A stretch of 64,000 nt of DNA from Pelosinus sp. UFO1 (GCF_000725345.1 NZ_CP008852.1:3712001-3776000), one strand, 5' to 3'; positions 7,539 through 16,180 are shown, counted from the stretch's first letter. Notes: generated by a model from the letters alone, not told the origin. Numbers and translations are program-made.

Positions 7539-8507
7539 TCATTTTTTTAAATGACATGCTACAAAATGCCCATCTCTATCAATCAACTTTGGTTCTTCTT
7601 CAGCACAGACTGACATGACATGGGGGCAGCGGGTACGAAAGCGACAACCTGAAGGCGGATGAATTGGATTGGGTACATCTCCCTCTAAAGGTACGCGCTT
7701 TCTAGCGGCTTCTACTGTTGGATCAGGAATAGGAATAGCAGCGAGTAATGCCTGTGTATAAGGATGCTGTGGTGAACCGTATAACTGCGGGGTCTCAGCA
7801 AGTTCCACAATTTTCCCTAAATACATCACGGCTACCCGTGTACTAATATGCTTGACCATCGCCAAGTCATGAGCAATGAATAAATAGGTAAGCCCTAGCT
7901 CCCTCTGCAACTTTTCTAGTAAATTGACTACTTGAGCCTGAATGGAAACATCCAAGGCAGAAATAGGTTCATCGCAAATAATGAGGCTCGGATTGACGGC
8001 TAATGCTCTGGCAACGCCGATTCTCTGCCGTTGTCCACCACTGAACTCATGGGGAAAACGGTTGGCGTGTTCTTTATTGAGCCCTACTAGACTTAATAAC
8101 TCCATAATACGAGTACTTCGTTCTGTGCCGACAGCAAGCTTATGAATATCCAGTGGCTCGCCGACAATATCTCCTACCGTCATCCGCGGATTCAGAGAAG
8201 CGTAGGGATCTTGAAATATCATTTGTATATCACGGTATAGGGGCTGATTTTTACCACCAGCAGCAACAGATTTGCCTTTATATAAGACATCTCCTTCTGT
8301 TGGCTGATACAGACCAATAATCGTGCGACCTGTAGTAGACTTACCGCAGCCACTTTCCCCGACTAGACCTAAGGTTTCCCCTGCTCTAATACTAAAATTT
8401 ACATCATCAACTGCTTTTAAACAGCTTGTAGGTTTTCCCCAAAAATCAGTTGCTACCGTGAAATATTTTTTTAAATTGCGAACCTCCAATAATGGTTCTG
8501 CTGGCAT
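7539..8507 (-). CDS. oppF: Oligopeptide ABC transporter ATP-binding protein (OppF/DppF type)
   Basis: This 322-residue ATPase has Walker [10 protein letters not shown], the Q-loop, signature SGGQRQR, Walker B LIICDEP and the C-terminal Cys-rich extension ([20 protein letters not shown]) typical of Opp/Dpp ATPases. In related proteins this tail can bind an iron-sulfur cluster. It pairs with the OppD-like ATPase to drive peptide import through the OppBC channel. Its ATG overlaps the stop of the upstream gene (TAATG), so translation is coupled. Confidence 0.92.
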   Translation of the reverse strand: MPAEPLLEVRNLKKYFTVATDFWGKPTSCLKAVDDVNFSIRAGETLGLVGESGCGKSTTGRTIIGLYQPTEGDVLYKGKSVAAGGKNQPLYRDIQMIFQDPYASLNPRMTVGDIVGEPLDIHKLAVGTERSTRIMELLSLVGLNKEHANRFPHEFSGGQRQRIGVARALAVNPSLIICDEPISALDVSIQAQVVNLLEKLQRELGLTYLFIAHDLAMVKHISTRVAVMYLGKIVELAETPQLYGSPQHPYTQALLAAIPIPDPTVEAARKRVPLEGDVPNPIHPPSGCRFRTRCPHVMSVCAEEEPKLIDRDGHFVACHLKK

Positions 8508-9511
8508 TATACCGTCACCTCCCGCCTATTTTTAGGTGCGCTCTCATGTTGTAACCAGCAACGAGTCATATGATGTTCATTGATCATACTATCCTCTGGA
8601 TACATTTCCATACACACCTGCATAACGTGAGGGCAACGGGGAGAAAATGGACACCCCTTTGGTAGGTTCAATAAGTCAGGTGGCTGTCCATCAATAACCG
8701 CCAAAGGTTCCTTGGTGCTTACATCCGTCCGCGGTAGAGATTTTAGCAAACCCCATGTATAGGGATGCTGAGGGTTGTGAAACACATCATATACAGAACC
8801 ACTCTCCGCAATTCTACCGGCATACATGACAATCACCCGACTGCATAGACTGGCGATAACTCCTAAATCGTGGGAAATCATAATAACAGACGTATTAAAT
8901 TTCTGATTGAGACTTTTTATCAAATCCAGGATTTGTGCTTGAATGGTAACATCTAAGGCAGTCGTTGGCTCATCGGCAATCAATAGCTTCGGGTTACATG
9001 CCAATGCCATGGCAATCATCGCCCTCTGCCTCATGCCACCACTGAACTGATGAGGATAATTTTTAACTCGTTCTTCTGGACAAGGAATGCCTACCACTCT
9101 TAGCATCTCTACAGCCTTCACCAAAGCTTCCTTCTTTGACATTTTTTGATGAAGCTCTAGGGATTCAGCAATCTGTCTTCCAATGGTTAAAACGGGATTT
9201 AAAGAACTCATAGGATCTTGAAAGATCATACCGATTTCATTACCGCGGATTTTTTCCATTTCCTTATTTGATTTTCCCAATAAATCCACACCATCAAATA
9301 GGATGCTACCTTCCACAATTCTTCCCGGGGGACTAGGGATTAGCCCCATGATCGCATGAGCCGTCACACTCTTGCCGCAACCTGACTCTCCAACAATACC
9401 AATCGCTTCCCCAGCCTTAACTGAAAAACTAACCTTCTGAACTGCCTTCACTTCACCAGCATAAGTATCAAAGGATACTGCTAAATTTTGTACTTTTAAT
9501 AATGTTTTCAT
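8507..9511 (-). CDS. oppD: Oligopeptide ABC transporter ATP-binding protein (OppD/DppD type)
   Basis: The 334-residue protein has Walker [11 protein letters not shown], signature [15 protein letters not shown], Walker B LLIADEPT, the switch His in ISHDLGV, and the Opp-type Cys cluster near the C-terminus ([15 protein letters not shown]). It is the second ATPase of the importer and lies 10 bp after the OppC gene. The SGGMRQR variant is the usual one for the OppD side. Confidence 0.92.
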   Translation of the reverse strand: MKTLLKVQNLAVSFDTYAGEVKAVQKVSFSVKAGEAIGIVGESGCGKSVTAHAIMGLIPSPPGRIVEGSILFDGVDLLGKSNKEMEKIRGNEIGMIFQDPMSSLNPVLTIGRQIAESLELHQKMSKKEALVKAVEMLRVVGIPCPEERVKNYPHQFSGGMRQRAMIAMALACNPKLLIADEPTTALDVTIQAQILDLIKSLNQKFNTSVIMISHDLGVIASLCSRVIVMYAGRIAESGSVYDVFHNPQHPYTWGLLKSLPRTDVSTKEPLAVIDGQPPDLLNLPKGCPFSPRCPHVMQVCMEMYPEDSMINEHHMTRCWLQHESAPKNRREVTV

Positions 9512-9521
9512 AATTGACCTC

Positions 9522-10424
9522 CTAACGCCGCATACGAGGATCTAAGGCATCGCGCAGACCATCCCCGAGAAAGTTAAATGCAAGCATCGTAACGCTGATC
9601 GCCATCGCCGGGAAAAACAGTTGAAAAGGGTAGGAACGCAAACTGGTAATTCCCTCAGAAGCCAGTACGCCCCAGCTAGCCATTGGCGCAGAAACGCCAA
9701 GTCCAATAAAGCTTAAAAATGCTTCCGTAAAAATAGCCGTTGGTATTGCCAAGGTCATAGTAATAATAATGGGTCCCATAGTATTGGGGATCAAATGCCG
9801 AAGCAGTATACGCCAATTACTCGCACCAATTGTCCTGGCCGCCAACACATATTCCTGTTCTTTGAGACCTAGTATTTGACCACGTACAATACGAGCCATC
9901 TGTAGCCAGTAGGAAATCCCTAAGGCAATAAAAATATTGGTTAGTCCTGGCTTCAACACTACCATCAGCAATATTACATATAGTAAAACAGGAATGCTAT
10001 ATAGAACGTCCACGATGTTCATCATATATCTGTCAACTTTGCCGCCTGAAAAACCCGCTATGCCGCCATACAACACACCAACAGTAAAGTTAAGTAAACT
10101 GGCAACAATTCCAATAGACATGGAAATGCGGGCGCCATACAATACGCGAATAAAGAGATCTCGTCCCAAGTTATCCGTACCAAACCAGTGTTCAATACTC
10201 GGAGATTGATTTGCCTGTGATAAATCCTGGTCTGAATAAGAAGCATGAGACAATACAGGTCCGATTGCTGCTATTAGAATGACAAAAACAACAATGTATA
10301 GCCCTGCCATAGCCATTTTATTTTTTTGTAAACGCATCCAGGCATCCTGCCAATACGTAATACTTGGTCTAGTAATGTCAGCAGCCTGATTATAAATAGC
10401 TGGCTTAAATAATTCTAGATTCAC
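9522..10424 (-). CDS. oppC: Oligopeptide ABC transporter permease (OppC/DppC type)
   Basis: A 300-residue inner membrane permease. After a cytosolic N-terminus and one helix, the conserved HWFGTDNLGRDLFIRVLYGA leads into the BPD_transp_1 domain, with the EAA loop EYVLAARTIGASNWRILLRH contacting the ATPases. It ends DALDPRMRR as DppC proteins do. It follows the OppB gene with only 7 bp between. Confidence 0.92.
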   Translation of the reverse strand: MNLELFKPAIYNQAADITRPSITYWQDAWMRLQKNKMAMAGLYIVVFVILIAAIGPVLSHASYSDQDLSQANQSPSIEHWFGTDNLGRDLFIRVLYGARISMSIGIVASLLNFTVGVLYGGIAGFSGGKVDRYMMNIVDVLYSIPVLLYVILLMVVLKPGLTNIFIALGISYWLQMARIVRGQILGLKEQEYVLAARTIGASNWRILLRHLIPNTMGPIIITMTLAIPTAIFTEAFLSFIGLGVSAPMASWGVLASEGITSLRSYPFQLFFPAMAISVTMLAFNFLGDGLRDALDPRMRR

Positions 10425-10431
10425 CTGCCTG

Positions 10432-11364
10432 CTACTCCTCCCGCTTTGTGCTCAATTTTATTCGTGGATCTAACAAGGGATAGATAAGATCTACCAGCAT
10501 ATTTAATCCAACAACCAAAATGCTGTAAAAGACAGTTACGCCTAAAATAACCGTGTAATCACGATTATAGATACTTGTCACAAAATGACGCCCGAGACCT
10601 GGAATGGCAAAGATGGTTTCTATTATGAAACTACCTGTCAATATTCCGGCCGCCATAGGCCCAATATAAGTAACAACGGGAATCAAAGCATTTTTTAGCG
10701 CATGACGATAGAGAATGATATGCTGAGGCAAGCCTTTGGCTTTCGCAGTCTTAATATAATCCTGCCCCAGCACTTCCAGCATAGAGGAGCGGGTCAGGCG
10801 AGCGATAAAAGCCATAGGCATACCAGCCAAAGCAATAGCTGGTAAAATCATATACTCCACTCCACCCCACATAGCCGCCGGTAATAATTGCAATTTTATT
10901 GCAAATACATAAACAAGAGCAGTAGCAATAACAAAACTAGGTACGGATATACCAATTGTAGTAAAAAACATGGTCAGATAATCCTGCCATTTATTTTGCC
11001 GCAAAGCAGATATGACCCCTGCAGGTATACCGATAAAGATAGCGATGGCAATACTTGCCGCACCCAACTGTAGGGATACAGGAAAGCTTTCACCAATAAT
11101 ATCATTCACCGTACGACCAGGATATTTAAAAGAAGGGCCTAAATCAAAGTGAGCAAGGTTCACTAAATAGTCCGTATACTGTTTCCATAAAGGATCATTT
11201 AATTTATACCGTGCCTCAATATTTTTCATAATAGCATCGGGAATTTTCTTTTCATTGGTAAAAGGCCCCCCAGGAATGGAATGCATTAGGGCAAAGGTAA
11301 CGGTAATGATCACTAGCACTACGATTATTGAATTAAAAGTACGTTTAAGTGTGTAACTGAACAT
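10432..11364 (-). CDS. oppB: Oligopeptide ABC transporter permease (OppB/DppB type)
   Basis: A 310-residue permease with the family N-terminus (MFSYTLKRTFNSIIVVLVII), the GGP loop, and the EAA motif DYIKTAKAKGLPQHIILYRH. It forms the channel with OppC. The gene comes directly after the binding-protein gene (75 bp) and before oppC. The typical C-terminus DLIYPLLDPRIKL is present. Confidence 0.92.
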   Translation of the reverse strand: MFSYTLKRTFNSIIVVLVIITVTFALMHSIPGGPFTNEKKIPDAIMKNIEARYKLNDPLWKQYTDYLVNLAHFDLGPSFKYPGRTVNDIIGESFPVSLQLGAASIAIAIFIGIPAGVISALRQNKWQDYLTMFFTTIGISVPSFVIATALVYVFAIKLQLLPAAMWGGVEYMILPAIALAGMPMAFIARLTRSSMLEVLGQDYIKTAKAKGLPQHIILYRHALKNALIPVVTYIGPMAAGILTGSFIIETIFAIPGLGRHFVTSIYNRDYTVILGVTVFYSILVVGLNMLVDLIYPLLDPRIKLSTKREE

Positions 11365-11439
11365 TCTTTCACTCCTTCTTTATAAGGAAGATGCATACAC
11401 AATGCGTATACATCTTCCGCTACATACACTTAAATCCCA

Positions 11440-13044
11440 TTACTTCTCGAAATAGGCTTCCTTCCAATTGACCAAAGAAGTAGCAGATTTGATGAAACCT
11501 TTCAAATTTGCCTTAATACAATATGGATGACCATAGAAATAAATTGGAATAGACCCCATATCTTCTATAAAAATCTTCTCCGCATCACGCATGGCTTGCA
11601 TACGCACTTTAGAGTCATTACTCGTTTGCGCTGTTTCAATCAATTTATCATAGGCTATATTGCTATATTTCCCATGGTTATTGCCGCCATTAGTCATGAA
11701 ATAATCAGCAAAGGTCATTGGATCAGCATAATCTCCAATCCAACCGGCTCGGGCCATATGGAAATTACCACTTTTCCGGTTCTGTATGTAAACTTTCCAC
11801 TCTTGATTTTGAATTTCAATCGTAACGCCAAGATTTTTCTTCCACATTTCTTGAATTGTCTCAGCAATGGCTTTGTGGTTATCACTGGTATTATAAATCA
11901 AAGTAATAGGAGGTAATCCTTGACCTTCAGGATATCCAGCTTCGGCCAACAGTTTTTTTGCTTCCGCTATATCTGTTTTAAAATAACCGCCTGCTTCTTC
12001 TCTGAAATCTTTGCCGGTTACAGAATCCGTAAACCCAAACGGAATCCAGGCATCCGCCGGTTTGTGTATACCTTTTAGCACTGTTTTAGCTAGACTTTCG
12101 CGATCAATAGCCAAGGCAAGGGCTTTTCGAACCTTTGGATTATCAAAAGGAGCTTTCTTATTGTTAAGTTCATAATAATAAGTGCCCAGATATTTACCTA
12201 CAGATAGCTTGTTTTCCTTTTTCAAACGCTCAGCTTCTGCCATCGGAGGTTCATACACATAATCCAATTGGTTATTTTCAAACATAGATAAAGCTGTAGT
12301 ATTCGCTTCCAGCAATGCCCATTCCAATTTACTAACTTTCACTTTATCTTTATCCCAATATTGGTCATTTTTTACCATTTCTAACTTACTGCTATGCACC
12401 CAATTTGATACCTTGAAAGGCCCATTGCCAATTAGTGTCTTTATATCACTAGCCCATTTATCCCCATTGGCTTCCACAATCTTTTTATTAACAGGATAGA
12501 AGGAGTGATGAGTAGCAAGAGCTAAAAAATAGGCAGTCGGTTTATCTAATGCTACTTCCAATGTTTTATCATCAATAGCCTTTATCCCAACTTCCTCAAC
12601 TGGACCTTTTTTGCTGTTGTAATTTTCTGCCCCTTTAATAGGAAACAGCATATAGGCATATTCTGCCGCCAACTCCGGACTCAATATCCGCTTCCAAGCA
12701 TATTCAAAATCATGTGCTGTTAGTGGTTCACCATTAGACCATTTTGCATTGGCTCTGAGATGAAAGGTATATTTTAACCCATCTGGTGACACCTCCCATT
12801 TCTCGGCTGCGGCCGGCGCAGGCATGTCCTTAGCATCTAATACCACTAACCCCTCAAATAATGCCAACTCATAATTTGCTTCAGGTACACCTGTAGATTT
12901 TCCAGGATCAAGAATTTCCGGCTCAGACCCCTGCCATATCTTAACTACCTGTTCCTTGCCTCCCGTTGTAGAACTACAACCAGACAATAGTGCTCCTACT
13001 GCAAACACAATAACCAAAAAAGCAATCCATTTTTTTGACATCAT
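11440..13044 (-). CDS. oppA: Peptide-binding lipoprotein (OppA type)
   Basis: The 534-residue SBP_bac_5 protein starts with a lipoprotein signal ending in LLSGCSS, so Cys at about residue 23 would be lipidated and anchored to the inner membrane, facing the periplasm. Family features are EPEILDPGKSTGVPEANYEL, FHLRANAKWSNGEPLTAHDF and the internal ALAIDRESLAKTVL. It delivers oligopeptides to OppBCDF. It is first in the operon, with ATG at 13044 after AGGAGGAGAT. A terminator-like hairpin upstream at 13144-13174 lies in the same direction. Confidence 0.93.
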   Translation of the reverse strand: MMSKKWIAFLVIVFAVGALLSGCSSTTGGKEQVVKIWQGSEPEILDPGKSTGVPEANYELALFEGLVVLDAKDMPAPAAAEKWEVSPDGLKYTFHLRANAKWSNGEPLTAHDFEYAWKRILSPELAAEYAYMLFPIKGAENYNSKKGPVEEVGIKAIDDKTLEVALDKPTAYFLALATHHSFYPVNKKIVEANGDKWASDIKTLIGNGPFKVSNWVHSSKLEMVKNDQYWDKDKVKVSKLEWALLEANTTALSMFENNQLDYVYEPPMAEAERLKKENKLSVGKYLGTYYYELNNKKAPFDNPKVRKALALAIDRESLAKTVLKGIHKPADAWIPFGFTDSVTGKDFREEAGGYFKTDIAEAKKLLAEAGYPEGQGLPPITLIYNTSDNHKAIAETIQEMWKKNLGVTIEIQNQEWKVYIQNRKSGNFHMARAGWIGDYADPMTFADYFMTNGGNNHGKYSNIAYDKLIETAQTSNDSKVRMQAMRDAEKIFIEDMGSIPIYFYGHPYCIKANLKGFIKSATSLVNWKEAYFEK

Positions 13045-13143
13045 AACATCTCCTCCTTTTATAATCTTCTAACTTATACTTATTGCAATATTATGCTACG
13101 TTTTCCATATTATACATAATATGTATTCTACAAGAAGCAAAAA

Positions 13144-13174
13144 AAGCTTAAAAACACTGAGTGTCTTTAAGCTT
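13144..13174 (-). terminator. Terminator-like hairpin 100 bp before oppA
   Basis: AAGCTTAAA (13144-13152) pairs with TTTAAGCTT (13166-13174), extended by ACACT/GTGT. On the minus strand it is followed by a seven-T run. It ends a reading-frame remnant at 13177-13311, or could act as an attenuator in a long oppA leader. Confidence 0.65.
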
Positions 13175-13176
13175 CG

Positions 13177-13311
13177 TTATTTGATTGCCGTTAATTGGAT
13201 GTTACCATATAATTTTCCATTCTGTGACGTTCTCTGCACCTTGATTTGCAATCGCGTGAGAGGTGTTTTGACCTCAATGTAAGTTAAACATTTGGGTACG
13301 TTCCTAAATTG
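13177..13311 (-). pseudogene. Unidentified ORF remnant ending at a terminator
   Basis: An open frame with no ATG reads QFRNVPKCLTYIEVKTPLTR and on to GNIQLTAIK, then stops TAA three bases before the terminator hairpin. The tight stop-to-terminator junction looks like a true gene end. I do not recognise the peptide; it may be the tail of a lost gene or a translated piece of a non-coding repeat. Confidence 0.3.
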
Positions 13312-13390
13312 TTAACATTTTGCTACTATGCCACGTGATATTCCTATTACTCGATCAATGGGGTGGGAAGGGTATAAACAGTAAACAAAC

Positions 13391-13437
13391 AAAAAGGAGC
13401 TCCGAACCGGCGACCCTAGCGGATGCGGCGGAGCTCT
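13391..13437 (-). terminator. GC-rich hairpin with T-run on the minus strand
   Basis: GAGCTCCG (13397-13404) and CGGAGCTC (13429-13436) pair, followed on the minus strand by CTTTTTGTTTG. The interior, read on the minus strand as GGGTCGCCGGTTCG, resembles a tRNA T-arm, but no tRNA can be folded. No minus-strand gene ends here, so it may be left over from a deleted gene. Confidence 0.45.
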
Positions 13438-13534
13438 TGATGTTAACGAAATCAAAATTTCAAATTATATATTTTCGAATGACAACTAAGTAAAAAGGTT
13501 ATACTCCTAATATTAGTAGGTTAAGGAGGATTAT

Positions 13535-14164
13535 ATGGATATTGGCAGTACTATTCATCAGCTTAAAATAGATTTGTGGGATTTAAACTATACTCAATGG
13601 AAAACACAAATTCTTTTTTCACCTATATGGTGGAGTTATATTACCATTATCGTAATTTCTTATGCAATTTGGTGGAAGCTAGTAGATAAAAGACGTTTAA
13701 CCCAACTGCTTTTATTCGGTTCACTGGTATCTGTTGGAAGAATATTAATAGATATAATAGGAAGCAATATGAATCTTTGGAGCTATAATATTCGTGAGTC
13801 GCCCTTCATTCCCAGCCCGTTTCTTCATAACTTTACTATTTCCCCATTAGCATTTATGTTGCTCTTACAATATACTTCATCATGGAAATCTTTTATTATA
13901 TGGAATGCTGTAATTACGGGAGTCTATTCGTTTGTATTGAATCCAATAATGATTTCATTACATATTCTGACGCTATATAAATGGAATTATTTTTATGCTT
14001 TTGCTGTGGTATTTACAATGGTATCAGTTTGTCGTGCTGTATTAGTTGGAACATTATACCTGGAGAAGAAATATCAAGGCGTCTCTTCGGATAACTCTGT
14101 CAAAAATCTGAGTTGTCAACCTGCCATGAAACCATTAAACACCGATAAAGATAAAGACAAATGA
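13535..14164 (+). CDS. CBO0543-family membrane protein
   Basis: The 209-residue protein has about six hydrophobic segments with the family pattern: a W-rich first segment (IWWSYITIIVISYAIWWKLVDKRR as two pieces), IDIIGSNMNLW, the HNFTISPLAFMLLLQYT segment, then LYKWNYFYAF. Function is unknown. A paralogue lies at 62605-63234; both end in a soluble tail with the shared pattern QP-x-MK-x-LN/SN-x-D followed by charged residues. The ATG at 13535 follows AAGGAGG. It is monocistronic. Confidence 0.7.
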   Translation: MDIGSTIHQLKIDLWDLNYTQWKTQILFSPIWWSYITIIVISYAIWWKLVDKRRLTQLLLFGSLVSVGRILIDIIGSNMNLWSYNIRESPFIPSPFLHNFTISPLAFMLLLQYTSSWKSFIIWNAVITGVYSFVLNPIMISLHILTLYKWNYFYAFAVVFTMVSVCRAVLVGTLYLEKKYQGVSSDNSVKNLSCQPAMKPLNTDKDKDK

Positions 14165-14188
14165 TTAAAATACAAAACTCCTGCAAGT
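14164..14188 (+). repeat. Half copy of the hairpin repeat
   Basis: The usual left flank (ATTAAAATACAAAACTCCTG) and left arm CTCCTGCAAG are present just after the CBO0543 gene, but the loop and right arm are replaced by unrelated sequence. It shows that the element extends beyond the hairpin and can be broken. Confidence 0.7.
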
Positions 14189-14240
14189 TACGCTTAATTT
14201 CCTGACCATTTTTATCAACTCTTTTTTTCCTACCTTAAGC

Positions 14241-14272
14241 AGCCTCGCCCTTGTTCTAAAAGGGGCGAGGCT
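14241..14272 (+). terminator. Hairpin between the CBO0543 and HTH-SOR genes
   Basis: AGCCTCGCCC (14241-14250) pairs perfectly with GGGCGAGGCT (14263-14272). The tail is short, but the stem is strong; probable terminator for the gene ending at 14164. Confidence 0.7.
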
Positions 14273-14313
14273 ATTGTACTCTACGGTTCGTTTATTGATA
14301 GTATATTAAATAT

Positions 14314-14328
14314 ACTCTAAACTAGAGT
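14314..14328 (+). promoter_or_regulatory. Palindrome at the HTH-SOR gene start, likely self-operator
   Basis: ACTCTA-AAC-TAGAGT (14314-14328) is a perfect 6-3-6 inverted repeat directly before the GGAGG (14331). A TTGATA at 14295 and TAAACT at 14318 could form a promoter with 17-bp spacing, putting the palindrome over the -10. XRE-type repressors commonly bind such sites in their own promoter. Confidence 0.45.
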
Positions 14329-14343
14329 TCGGAGGTGATACTA

Positions 14344-14928
14344 GTGAATTGCGATAAAATTGGCAAGTTAATATATAACCTGCGAAAAGAAAAGGATATG
14401 ACGCAAAAGCAATTAGCTGATTTAATGAACATCAGCGACAAAACAATAAGTAAATGGGAACGTGGCCTTGGATGTCCGGATGTATCATTACTTCCAGAAC
14501 TATCACAAATACTTGGCGTTAATATTGAAGAAATCCTATCAGGTAAAATTGAATTAAACGAAACGATTGGAGGAAATATGAGAAAGCTTAAATTTTATGT
14601 CTGCCCGCAGTGTAATAATCTCATGACAGCGACAGGAGATGCCAATATTTCATGTTGCGGCAAAAGAATGGAAGCTTTAGTTGCAGAAAAAGCATCCGAA
14701 AACCATTTGCTAAATATAGAGCCTGTAGAAGATGAACTGTATGTTACATCAGCCCATGAGATGAAAAAGGAACATTCTATTACTTTTGTTGCTTATGTCA
14801 CGGGTGATAGAGTGATTATTGTGAAGCAATATCCTGAATGGAATATGCAATTTCGCTTTCATAAGCAAGGGCACGGCAAACTGTATTTCCATTGCTCAAA
14901 CCACGGGCTATTTTATCAATTAATTTAG
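14344..14928 (+). CDS. XRE DNA-binding domain fused to a complete desulfoferrodoxin/superoxide reductase
   Basis: Residues 5-60 are an HTH_3 domain (MTQKQLADLMNISDKTISKW). Residues 84-194 form a whole 2Fe-type superoxide reductase: a desulforedoxin-like centre (Cys87, Cys90, Cys104, Cys105), then the catalytic-iron ligands His121 (motif E-N-H), His138, His144, Cys184 and His187 (C-x2-H). The Lys of the usual E-K-H motif, which helps catalysis, is Asn here. All metal ligands are kept while the catalytic Lys is lost, so a redox-sensing repressor is more likely than an enzyme. I chose the GTG at 14344, 8 bases after GGAGG. It is monocistronic. Confidence 0.8.
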   Translation: MNCDKIGKLIYNLRKEKDMTQKQLADLMNISDKTISKWERGLGCPDVSLLPELSQILGVNIEEILSGKIELNETIGGNMRKLKFYVCPQCNNLMTATGDANISCCGKRMEALVAEKASENHLLNIEPVEDELYVTSAHEMKKEHSITFVAYVTGDRVIIVKQYPEWNMQFRFHKQGHGKLYFHCSNHGLFYQLI

Positions 14929-14948
14929 TGACGCAGAAAAATGAAGAA

Positions 14949-15002
14949 AACCAGGGAGAGGGACTTGTTTTATGAAACACGCCCTTGTTCCCCTGGCTTT
15001 TT
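14949..15002 (+). terminator. Terminator after the HTH-SOR gene
   Basis: A long imperfect stem with CCAGGG (14951-14956) against CCCTGG (14991-14996) and an inner GTTT/AAAC pair, followed by CTTTTT. Confidence 0.75.
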
Positions 15003-15028
15003 GACTGCTATTTTAAAGAATTAAGGGA

Positions 15029-15613
15029 CTAAAACATACCTTTTAATTTATTTTTTAACGTATCTAACATATCGCGCCGTGTAGCATCATCCACAGCAGG
15101 TACGGCACCAAAGAAAACATGCCCTAATGATTCGATGCCACAAAAACTCAATATACCAGTGTCGGATGTCTTTTTCAAAGCGTCGGTCATACCCGTAGAA
15201 TCATAATATTCCCCGGGAGTACCTTGGGTATTAATAACAAAGCCTTTCTTTCCTGCGAGTAATCCGACAGGAGTGCCTTCATCACCATACTTGTAAGCAA
15301 AACCATATGAGAATACACGATCTATATATCCTTTTATCATAGCTGGAAGTCCAGCCCACCAAATGGGATAAATCATCGTAATTACGTCAGCTGTGCTAAT
15401 ATAATTTTGTTCCTGCTTAATATCTGCCGGGACTGTGCCAGCATGGAATGCTTCAAAATCGCTGCCACTTAAAATCGGATTAAAGTGTAATGAGTACAAA
15501 TCTCTTACAACAACTTGATGACCTTTGTTTTCAAGCTCCTTCACTGTGGTTTCCAAGATTGCATGGTTGAAACTTTTAGGATTTGGATGAGCATAGACAA
15601 TAAGATGTTTCAT
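15029..15613 (-). CDS. Flavodoxin-fold NAD(P)H oxidoreductase (quinone/nitro reductase type)
   Basis: The 194-residue protein belongs to Flavodoxin_2: HPNPKSFNHAI binds the FMN phosphate, MIYPIWWAGLPAMIKGYIDRVF is the family hallmark, and GKKGFVINTQGTPGEYY forms the second flavin loop. Members reduce quinones or azo/nitro compounds by two electrons. It lies just downstream of a MarR gene on the same strand, with a MarR-type operator (15634-15647) before its ATG, so it is probably derepressed by an electrophile or quinone. Confidence 0.85.
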   Translation of the reverse strand: MKHLIVYAHPNPKSFNHAILETTVKELENKGHQVVVRDLYSLHFNPILSGSDFEAFHAGTVPADIKQEQNYISTADVITMIYPIWWAGLPAMIKGYIDRVFSYGFAYKYGDEGTPVGLLAGKKGFVINTQGTPGEYYDSTGMTDALKKTSDTGILSFCGIESLGHVFFGAVPAVDDATRRDMLDTLKNKLKGMF

Positions 15614-15633
15614 TTGTAATCCTCCTTCTTTTT

Positions 15634-15647
15634 ATTAGATATCTAAC
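15634..15647 (-). promoter_or_regulatory. MarR operator before the oxidoreductase gene
   Basis: ATTAGA-TA-TCTAAC is an inverted repeat with 6-2-6 spacing, the same design as GTTAGA-CA-TCTAAC at 16122-16135 in the marR promoter. Two matched copies flanking the two genes mark the binding site of the MarR protein encoded between them. Confidence 0.65.
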
Positions 15648-15683
15648 TTATTAGGTAAAAAATTAGCAACCTTCATAGGTTTA

Positions 15684-16109
15684 CTAATCTAGATTCTGAT
15701 TTATTTTTCGCAATGTCGCTTCGAAATATTCAGCCTCCTCATCTGCTAAATCTTTATAAACAACAGCGTTCAATTTTTCAGAAATCGCATTAAAACTAGT
15801 TCTTAATCCTAATCCTTTCTCTGTTAATTTAATAAATGTAACCCGACTATCCTCGTTACTTTTTTCTTTTGTGACATAACCCAAATTAACGAGTTTATCA
15901 ACTAATACTGTAACTGTTGGCTTAGTCCTATGAATTTTTTCGGCTAAATCCTTCATTGTATATTTCTCACCTGTAAGAAGATGAACTAAAATACTTCCAT
16001 GTGAAGGAACGATGCCATCAATTCCATGGGCTTCAAGTTCTTGGATGATTAGCCTGTGAGCTTTTTCTGTTATTCTGCTTAAAAGAGCAATTGCATTTCC
16101 TTGTCTCAT
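15684..16109 (-). CDS. MarR-family regulator, probably translated from a leaderless mRNA
   Basis: The winged helix runs IVPSHGSILVHLL, YTMKDLAEKIHRTKPTVTVL, then the wing TKEKSNEDSRVTFIKLTEKG. An ATG at 16130 would add seven residues, but a perfect promoter (TTGACA 16144-16139, 17-bp spacer, TATAAT 16121-16116) predicts a transcript start at about 16109, exactly at the second ATG. That start also aligns residue for residue with the N-terminus of the MarR paralogue at 62043. The operator lies in the promoter spacer, so the protein should repress itself and the oxidoreductase. Confidence 0.8.
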   Translation of the reverse strand: MRQGNAIALLSRITEKAHRLIIQELEAHGIDGIVPSHGSILVHLLTGEKYTMKDLAEKIHRTKPTVTVLVDKLVNLGYVTKEKSNEDSRVTFIKLTEKGLGLRTSFNAISEKLNAVVYKDLADEEAEYFEATLRKINQNLD

Positions 16110-16115
16110 GACTTT

Positions 16116-16144
16116 ATTATAGTTAGACATCTAACCTTTGTCAA
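16116..16144 (-). promoter_or_regulatory. Consensus promoter of the MarR gene with embedded operator
   Basis: TTGACA and TATAAT are both perfect and 17 bp apart on the minus strand. The spacer contains GTTAGA-CA-TCTAAC (16122-16135), so bound MarR would block RNA polymerase. Confidence 0.8.
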
Positions 16145-16180
16145 GTAGTCAGTTGGTTTAAGAAAAACTACTTATTATGA

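Noticed and set aside
13397-13436. tRNA gene suggested by GGGTCGCCGGTTCG on the minus strand
   Set aside because: No acceptor or anticodon stems can be formed; the palindrome with a T-run fits a terminator.
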